DNA of 64,000 bases, taken from the NCBI GenBank assembly GCA_007844125.1, contig CM017555.1, positions 19,650,585 to 19,714,584 on the forward strand, in the 5' to 3' direction. The notes beneath the pieces were generated by a model that ran no database searches, had not been told where the DNA came from, and saw nothing but the letters and a program-made list of their open reading frames with translations. Made by a program: the position numbers and the translations under genes. Positions 56,701 to 64,000 of this stretch are shown here, in pieces; the stretch's first letter is position 1, and each line of letters begins with the position of its first letter. Source of the stretch: Sinonovacula constricta (taxonomy: Eukaryota; Mollusca; Bivalvia; Cardiida; Solecurtidae).

Positions 56701-59141
56701 GAGTGTTACATCGATGGATTTGCCCCATGTGCTTGTTCACCCGGTTGGTTTCAACATGGGCGGTCTTGCTTTCTTTTGGACCGTAACAAGTTGGATTTTG
56801 CAGATGCATCTGTACGTTGTTGTACCAGTTGTTTGTTTTGTTTATGTTTGTTTCTTTGAAATACATCGCACCGTCATAGTTATAGTCATTATAGCGCCGG
56901 ACCAGCTATAACCGGTAGAAGAAGACTCCAGACACATGTTGGATTAGTACCACTAGCGCACCACAGGTCAGCTGGAAGACATTCCCACATTAAATCCTTC
57001 GTTGCGAATGGGACTCAAACGCACGCGCTGAGAGGCCGAGACTTCAGGGGTTCATAAGTTTGTATATAGCGGTATTTTATACCGCAGAGACATTTATATA
57101 CACTAAAATGATCACGATTGTTACAAGTGACATGCTATGCTCCTCTAAAAAAACTTGCCATTTCTGAGACGTTCCTTAGCTAGGTTGTTTGTCTATTGGG
57201 TTTATTATTCCACCAACAGTATTTCAGATACTTGAAATGGCGTCCACTTGAAGCAGATAAACGCCTGCCTTCACTGCGTAATGCATGCCGTGAACATCTG
57301 GTACCTTACACAGTCACATTATCCTGACACCGGGTCAAACAGTCGAAGAGTTATCTTCATTTTTGCTTGAGAGTTAGGATGGAAGTTCAACTATCCTTTA
57401 TTAACGATCTGGCATTGACCCTCTTTCTGAGATGCAGGATATTTGCTGGTTCCATAAAAGTATTGTTTTAATGATTGGACCGCTGGTTAGGTTAGCACAG
57501 ATAGGGGATCGTGCCGCTCCTTTAAAGTCCACCCCTGTTCTCGTATCTTTTTAGATGTTTTGTCACAGCAAAAATGCTTCGATGGTTTGTCCGAAATTAA
57601 AACCGGAGAATGACTTTCTGAAATCAGCCTTACAAGAATACGGCCAAGAAGGACGTAAGACTTACAGTAACCTTTATCTTGATGACAATAAAACAAAATG
57701 TAATTATATATAATAATATATAAATGCAGAAATGGTTGACTGCTTAATAATATCAGTTTTTCTTCAGTCATTTCTATTGATCCATTTTTTGCAATTGTTG
57801 TGTGTCTGGATCCCTTTGGGTATACGCGCCACCGTGGCTAGGTTCGGTGTCCGGGTTCTCCTATGAAACAATGTCTTTGGGACACCACATATGCAATTTG
57901 AGGGTATTAAACAACAAAGATATATCTAAATCTTCAGTTCAACATGATAACAAAGGCTCGGCATGTTCTTTACGATACTCTTTTCTTCATTCATTACAGA
58001 CAAGAAAAAACACTCTGCAAGTTTATAAGGCGTAATCAAAACTCTTAATACAGATGAGTTTAATTTATTGAGGGTGCTCTTTGCTGTTGCTGTTTTTATT
58101 CAGTCAACTGTACGCACGTAAGCCAGTGCATAAGCACGAACCTAACCGAAAGACATATAGGGCCTTTAATATGCAATGAAAAAGTAAAGCGGCATAAACA
58201 CAGATCTGCGATATAACTGAATTAAAGAACTTGATTTCTGTTAGATATTTATTTCAACCATTAAATTAAAATATCGATTTCCGGCGAACAACTGCCTTTT
58301 AAAGTAGTAAATGTTTCAACCGTATATTCGCGCTTGCGCAGTTAATTTATAATTGTCTCGGTAAGAGTTTCTAATGGCTACAAAGTTTAAAACTCACTCG
58401 CTTTTGATTCAACTTACACAAAGCAATAACTCATTTTAATGGAATGCTTATTAAATTTATATGGTTGTACAGAGTTTAATATCCGCGCAGAAATAAAAGA
58501 TTAAAATTATACCACATATTTTCCTTATTACTTTATACGATCATATTGATATTGAGTTACATATGTTCTATTGAATATATCTAGTTTTTGAATTTCTAAT
58601 TTTTATATTCTAAATTCCAGGCGTTTGGTTAGGAGTCCGACTTAATGTTTTGACCGATACATGGCGTTGTTTTGATGACGAGTCAGAATTGGTCTACGAA
58701 GATTGGGGAGGGAACGAACCTAATGGCAAAGAAAAATACTTAAACGAGACATGTGCCATTTTCTACGACTCTTTGTCATTCAGATGGGGCGACTGGGAAT
58801 GCCACAACCAATTCTATTCGTTGTGTAGAAAAGGTGTGCATACTAAATGTACAAACATTACTTAGTAATTCTCGAAACGGTACAGACCAGAAGTTGCTTA
58901 TTCGGTGTCAATATTCTATAATACTTACTCCAATTCTATAGAGATTTAAGCTTTTGATATTTTGATTAAACACTGTTACAACAACTAAAACTTTCCTGTA
59001 ACACAATTGTTTAGGGTATTGATCTCAATGTCTTCCATCTATATGTATACTTACTAGCGTCTAATGTATCGGCCAACTCCTTTGTTCTACATTTCAGAGT
59101 GTACAAGTAGTTGCAAGATGAGGCCAACAGACGTTACATAG
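53461..59141 (+). CDS. Type II membrane C-type lectin-like protein, six coding exons
   Basis: Joined exons 53461-53757, 54551-54599, 56702-56811, 57555-57654, 58621-58833 and 59098-59141 give 270 residues, every junction GT/AG and in phase. Residues 1-69 are cytoplasmic, with a Yxx-phi sorting-like motif (YVDV, Y28). Residues 70-97 are one membrane segment followed by a short neck (to 116). The C-type lectin-like domain spans about 127-256. Expected disulfides are C127-C138, C155-C254 and C230-C246. The WLG motif is at 188-190 and EPN at 218-220, the motif linked to mannose-type Ca-dependent sugar binding. The WND position reads WGD (241-243), so one Ca-ligand Asn is lost and binding may be weak or altered. 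Extra cysteines C164, C202, C258 and C262 suggest additional disulfides. Likely a surface receptor for glycans or microbes (inference). Bivalves have very large CTL families, so no specific symbol is given. Confidence 0.9.
54551..54599 (+). CDS. Lectin exon 2 (neck)
   Basis: The acceptor is CATATCTTTTTAG and the donor AATAAAG|GTAAAT. Phase in 0, out 1. It reads VFEDGLNNLRLERFNK, a short, possibly helical neck. Confidence 0.85.
54600..56701 (+). other. Lectin intron 2
   Basis: No exon or SINE recognised. The open frames here lack splice support and conserved content. Confidence 0.5.
56702..56811 (+). CDS. Lectin exon 3 (start of lectin domain)
   Basis: The acceptor is GCATTCTTATTTCAG and the donor GCATCT|GTACGT. 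Phase in 1, out 0. It reads CYIDGFAPCACSPGWFQHGR then SCFLLDRNKLDFADAS, the CxxGW..H..SC(Y/F) opening of a long-form C-type lectin domain. Confidence 0.9.
56888..57055 (-). repeat. SINE family B-like, inverted
   Basis: On the reverse strand: 'ctcggcctctcagcgcgtgc', 'gtttgagtcccattcgcaac', 'ggaatgtcttccagctgacc' and 'gtggtgcgctagtggtacta'; the order fits family B. Confidence 0.6.
57190..57345 (-). repeat. SINE family A, inverted
   Basis: 'tattgggtttattattccac' and 'caccaacagtatttcagata' followed by 'gaacatctggtaccttacac' and 'cacattatcctgacaccggg' are the reverse complement of the family A body. Confidence 0.7.
57555..57654 (+). CDS. Lectin exon 4 (lectin domain helices)
   Basis: The acceptor is CTCGTATCTTTTTAG and the donor GAAGGAC|GTAAGA. 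Phase in 0, out 1. It reads MFCHSKNASMVCPKLKPEND then FLKSALQEYGQEG. C155 here is the conserved core cysteine of helix 1; C164 is extra. Confidence 0.88.
58621..58833 (+). CDS. Lectin exon 5 (WLG, EPN and core of lectin domain)
   Basis: The acceptor is TTCTAAATTCCAG and the donor TGTAGAAAAG|GTGTGC. Phase in 1, out 1. It reads VWLGVRLNVLTDTWRCFDDE, SELVYEDWGGNEPNGKEKYL, NETCAIFYDSLSFRWGDWEC and HNQFYSLCRK. It contains the WLG, EPN and W.D motifs and the last three canonical cysteines. Confidence 0.94.
59098..59141 (+). CDS. Lectin exon 6 (C-terminal tail)
   Basis: The acceptor is TTCTACATTTCAG, phase 1 in. It reads (E)CTSSCKMRPTDVT, TAG at 59139-59141. If the exon 5 donor were not used the protein would instead end GVHTKCTNIT at 58865, so two C-termini are possible. 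Confidence 0.75.
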
Positions 59142-59635
59142 AACAACTAGACGTACGACATGAGTGTTATCCTGTTATGCGGAAATGTTTTGTGCAGAGC
59201 TCCAGATAACAGGAGTAAATCTGATTTAATGTTACCATATATCCCATAATTCTCAACCAAACTCTTCTTTTGCTGGTGCTCATTGAAATCGTTTGATCAA
59301 GACGATTCTACTAAGTATCAGTTGTTCAGGGCTTGGCAGAGTAATATAGGAATTATGGTAAAGCAAGTGTAATATACAGTATTAAAAAATTAACACAACA
59401 AATGTTTAAAGAAAATTCCTTTTCCAGTTTTGAATTTATGGATATTTTTCTTCTAAAATTGATACTTAAGGTTCATCCAGTTTAGAAAAATGAAAACTCC
59501 AAATGTTATATTTTATCCTCTGTTCGGAAATGTTAAGCTATTGAGAAACGTTTGGAAACAAATATATAGCATAAGACAAACCAAACAAACATGTTACTTG
59601 ATTAGTTTGACTCAAGCTATCCAAATTATGTAATT

Positions 59636-59641
59636 AATAAA
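59636..59641 (+). terminator. Candidate poly(A) signal of the lectin gene
   Basis: AATAAA about 495 bases after the stop codon, the first such hexamer I find downstream. Confidence 0.4.
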
Positions 59642-59876
59642 AGTAGGAAGAAAAACGTTGACCATGCGTGCCAATACCGGAATTCACACCTCTAGCACCC
59701 AGTTTTAATCATTTTGACACAAATTTGAATATTCTTTAGTTGGAGGTGCAGCATTACATTTGCTCTACCTTAACAGAAACCGTGCTTCTCTTATTTGTAG
59801 CTCTGCTTAGATATTTTATGTAACAAATAGTAGCTATAAAATTTAATCTAAATGTATGATAAGGCAAGGTATGATA

Positions 59877-59945
59877 ACGACGATGGCAACGACTATGACG
59901 ACAATGATGATGAAGATGATGATAATGATGATGGTGATGATGGAC
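59877..59945 (+). repeat. GAT/GAC triplet repeat
   Basis: Imperfect 'gatgatgaagatgatgataa' units over about 70 bases. Confidence 0.85.
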
Positions 59946-62689
59946 GCTGTTGCTACATTGCTTCTTGTATAGTTGAATATATATTTTACTTTTGACTTTT
60001 CACCTCATGTTTTGTTCTATGTGCTTTTATTTGAAAGAGGCCTCATCATACATTAACATCCATGTATTGAAAACATTACGTCTTTATCGCGCTTATGAGA
60101 CTGTTATTTGTAACCGATGTTTACATATGACGTATTTAAGAGCATGGCCATGCCGGATATTTTCAATGTTTTATACTAGGTTGCTGAGCTAAAAAAGGCT
60201 GAAAATAGCTGGAAAGCGTTGTTATCCTTTTAATACTTAGGGCAGCAAGTTCACAATTTGTGATCAAAGTAATTTTGTTTATTTAACTTTTCAGCGTAGT
60301 TTAACACGATTTTTAACCAAAACTATAATGAAAACCTTTCACCATTTGACATTTACAGCGAATGTCATATATGTCATATCTGTCGGAAAATTTGTTTACT
60401 TTTAATTTTGTTTTAATTTTGTTAGTTTCTTAATTGTCGTGTATTAAGTATGTATTTCTAGAATTAATATTTGCTGTAAATAGTTAAATTTAACACAGGT
60501 ATGAAACTTTCTCGAACTGATTGTTTTTAGATCAAATAGTATATGCACTATTTGTTTTCACAGGTTTTAGAATAAGAATGTAATATTTTACACTACGCAC
60601 GAACTGGTTTAAGTTGACCTTCATTGACCCCCACCATGACCCTACAATAAATTATTTTTTTACAATTTCTTCATTATACTTACTATAAATATTGTTCCAG
60701 TAAAAGATGTGATCTATCAAAATGTTCCACATTCGTTCAGTTGCTACATGCACAACCTTCTGTAAACGCCTTTACACCAGACTGTACAATCCACGACATG
60801 ACAGATGGACAACTTATTGAATTCTTTCAGTATTGATAAACGAATAATAGAACTTTGCTTTCTTGTCTTTTTCTTTTCATCATTATGCTGGATGCTTTCA
60901 GACTTTCAGAAAAGATTCATTTCATGGCTCTTTGCTTCCAAACAATTGTCTTTTCTTGGTTGTAAAATATAGTGCGGTCTTTTCTTTAGCTAGTTCTTTG
61001 AGATTTGCTCCCATACTTTCACGTATAGACTTCCGCTACATTTGCCTATAACTAAGAGCTTAAATGGACTGGGGAGTGTATTCACTGGCTTTGGACGGTA
61101 TAAGAATGAATGCTGTAACATGGTTTGCCATCTAAGAGCCCATGGCAGATAAAAATAGATCGTGACTGTAAAAACAACATTGATTCATCATCTGGAAGTC
61201 CTAAACGAAGAACAGTAAATAGAACGACTTCTAGAAAAGACGAACACAAAAACACTAACTTACTGATATATATCGTTGGCTATATTTTCCCAGGGACAGT
61301 TACGCAATTAACCACACAGCCTTAATAAACTTACTTTTACGACATGCACATTGAACCTGTTTTCTGCTTATCGATACCGACCAGGGCAAAAAACTTAATT
61401 AGAAATAAACTGAATCATGACCCAAATAGAACCGGCTGTTATCAATATGTTCACACACGGTTTAATGCCAATTTCTTCTTGCAGATCTCATTATCGGATC
61501 ATGTTAGGAACAAGTGTCAACATGTCTACGTTTCCCGATAATAAAGCTTGTCTCGGAAGTTAGCTAACTAACTGAATGTATAGCATGACAACATTGAACT
61601 GGCACGCATTGGTTTCCATCATAACAATCGTCAAACCTCGGAAATTGTAGGTTTGATATCAACAAACGCACAGAAATCGCAGATTTAGGTAGATCTAGGT
61701 TCTTTGACCATGTTAAAAACCGTTTGTTTACAAAAACGTGCGGACTTTAATTACTGTCAGTTAAATAGTGCCAAATAATACATTGTAAGCCAAAAACGTC
61801 TAAATGTGCAAGTTGCTTTCATCTACACCTGGGTAGTGGAACGACTGAGTGACAATTATCTAAGCCATTTATCGAACATACACTCCCTACACCGGTTACG
61901 TTTCTCTGTGCTACAGTAACCACTGCCATCTTGAAAAATAGGCGACCACACATCTTTTGCGTACATTAATATAATTATTGTTAAAATGTTTTCATTCTTA
62001 TACTTTATAGTTAGAATAAAAACTATAATGGTTTACTATTAAAACTATATAAATATCAAGATCTCGTTTAAATCTCGTTCGTCTAGCCCATTGATGTTGT
62101 TTTTTTTTCTAGTGGTTGATGTATATATCAGTCAGGTTTCAGGCTGCGTGTACATGTAAGTATAACTCGGTCGTTGAATGTCTGTAATTAAAACTAACAA
62201 TGTTAGGTACGACATATAGAATTTATGGCAGGTTCGATACCTAGTAGAGACACTTATGTCTCTTAGTTTACACTGTTATTTCATTATTTAGCTTAATATA
62301 ATGTAAATGTGTAAATTATCTTTGGACACTCTTTTTTTCCTGTCGTACACGTAAATTCACCGGATCGAACTTTCCTTATCATTTGGCAAAATAGTAATCT
62401 ACAATTAAAGGCTTATTGCACCAACTTCTGGCAATAGAAACTACATAAATATAGTATAGAACTGCCACTATCTTAGTTAGGTAACTTCTTCTGAATATAT
62501 AATTACATGTAGGTCAATATACCACTCTTAACAAGCATTTACTTGCAGTAAACAGCGTCATTGAAAGCAAAAATGATCTCCTTTTCAAAAGCAAAGTGGA
62601 AATGAGAGCACGCTTTTAATAATAATAATAATCATTATAATACTAATAACTTATACAATGAAAGAAACATTCACTGAACTTGCATCATA

Positions 62690-62885
62690 TCAACAATACT
62701 GCCACATGAGCGGCTGTTTAGCCAGTCAGTCTGTGTTATATCTATAATGTTGCAAGTTCCGGTCGGGCCGAAGGAAGATTCTCTACCAAGATTGTTTTTC
62801 ATACCCAGAAGTTTGGCTGAGGTCTTGCTCTGGATGTTGTTATAATGACCATAATTATGTCGATGTGACGTATGTCTTAAAATTT
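62690..62885 (+). repeat. SINE family B-like, diverged copy
   Basis: 'acatgagcggctgtttagcc', 'gcaagttccggtcgggccga', 'cataccc agaagtttggct' and 'gttgttataatgaccataat' follow the family body order, ending in an A-rich run. Confidence 0.5.
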
Positions 62886-63623
62886 AAAAAAAAAAGATAA
62901 CTGGTATGTTACAGATGCTATCTTAAAGGTAAACAGAATTGTCGATTTATTGGTTTGCTTACACGTCCAACAAACACCTGTATTAGGGCATTTGTTTTTT
63001 TATACAAGTTAATCTGAAAAAGGTTCTTAATACTGTTAGCTTCTTTCCTTTCCTTCACCAGTAGGCGAAACATGTAATTTAAAAAGCTACATCCATTACA
63101 TTTTAAAACAATGACAGTTTGATTTCCCGTGGTTTCTATTGTCAATGCGTTCTAATGTTTGTACTTAACACGCGAAAAATCTGTCCGATTTTCTTATTGT
63201 CCTGCAGAGAAACACCGGAGTTATTTTTATACGTTTTATGACAATGGATCCATAAGTTTAATATTGGTAAATTTTCTGAATTTTTATTGTCGAAATATCA
63301 CGATGGACAACATGAAGGATAAATAGGATACTTCATGTAGTGATTGCATCATCGAGCCTCGTCATTCAAACGATAACAATTTAATTCCTGTTACAGACTG
63401 GATTCTTGTCATATTTTGATATTCGAGACAGCTATAAGTTGCAAATTATCGAGATTTACCGAGACATTTTGTGCTCAATGCAAGGTCTTGGAAAGAAGCA
63501 TGACTATATGACAACACGTGCATGGAAAGTTGTCGACGTTTGACTTCCGTAACTTAACATCCCCTGTCTTATATAAGAATGAACAAAATGCACAGTTTCA
63601 TACATATAAAATGTGCTGGATTT

Positions 63624-63626
<3 letters not shown>

Positions 63627-63719
<93 letters not shown>

Positions 63720-63865
63720 CTATGTGTGTGTGGTGTTTGTGTGTGTGGTGTTTGTGAGTGTGTGTGTGGTGGTGTGTGAGTGTGTACGTGTTCGTGTGTG
63801 TGTGAGTGCGTGTGTATGGTGTGAGTGTGGTGTGTGTGAGTGTGGTGTGTGGTGTGCGTGTGTAA
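63627..63865. repeat. (TA)n followed by (TG)n-rich microsatellite
   Basis: About 42 TA units to 63711, then 'tgtatgtatctatgtgtgtg' and a GT-rich, imperfect tract to 63865 with recurring TGTGTGGTG. Open frames across it are artefacts. Confidence 0.95.
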
Positions 63866-64000
63866 GAGGATGAGAGAAAGAGAAATACATATTCGGTTAC
63901 TGATTCCAAACAAATCAAGATCCGGAAACCGCTGATGCTAATTAGCTTACAATGACGCTTCTTGGCCAGTTGCCAACTCAGATTTAGATAAGCAATACGT

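Larger units (their letters stand above)
59142..63560. other. Downstream region, no gene recognised
   Basis: Beyond the lectin 3' UTR this stretch has a GAT/GAC triplet repeat (59877-59945), a SINE-like fragment (62690-62885) and short (TAA)n near 62615. A segment at 61484-61540 has a good acceptor (TTTCTTCTTGCAG), 18 open codons, a stop and an overlapping AATAAA. It could be a terminal exon, but I find no partner exon. Confidence 0.45.

Noticed and set aside
63518..63918. Several open frames of poly(YI) or poly(HT) type
   Set aside because: Translations of (TA)n and (TG)n microsatellite.

Overview
The window reads as AT-rich eukaryotic DNA, most likely from a bivalve mollusc. The evidence is intron-rich genes with canonical GT/AG splice sites, many tRNA-derived SINE copies, and a dispersed repeat with GCTCACCTGA termini and 'CTTGGTCAGAATGTTTG' units that I know from bivalve genomes. 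The species call is an inference. There is no sign of bacterial, viral or organellar content.

Three transcription units are supported. (1) A large + strand gene of the OXR1/NCOA7 (TLDc) family runs from at least 6277 to the stop codon at 41456. I could trace 13 constitutive coding exons plus one 24-nt candidate microexon. All splice phases agree, and the exons encode at least 1,036 residues: a LysM domain, a GRAM-like domain, a long charged disordered region in one 1.37 kb exon, an acidic segment and a complete C-terminal TLDc domain. The first coding exon was not found. (2) A + strand gene at 53461-59141 (six coding exons, 270 aa) encodes a type II membrane C-type lectin with an EPN motif but an altered WND motif. 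A CpG-rich, NRF-1-like promoter near 51.78 kb and a good donor at 51830 may supply its 5' UTR. (3) A - strand gene, only partly resolved, starts near 4383 and has three phase-compatible exons (4383-4334, 3762-3661, 2248-2215). They encode a short, very basic protein start of unknown function. It diverges from a compact ETS/NRF-1-type promoter near 4.4 kb that may be bidirectional.

The rest is introns and intergenic DNA packed with repeats. The clearest mobile element is a 3,457-bp non-autonomous DNA transposon at 22819-26275, inside an OXR1 intron. It has 29-bp perfect terminal inverted repeats, a 4-bp GTAT target duplication, eight copies of a 16-mer near its ends (some in head-to-head pairs), and a 1.4-kb GC-richer minisatellite as cargo, but no transposase. 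Other repeats include three families of tRNA-like SINEs, a 1.25-kb tandem-unit bivalve repeat at 16926-18183, palindromic TTGCAAGC-rich blocks at 1169-1695 and 5878-6158, a long hairpin-forming inverted pair at 48776-49275, and (TA)n/(TG)n microsatellites. Layout: 1-4.4 kb - strand gene and repeats; 4.4-41.5 kb OXR1; 41.5-51.7 kb 3' flank and repeats; 51.7-59.6 kb lectin gene; 59.6-64 kb no gene recognised.
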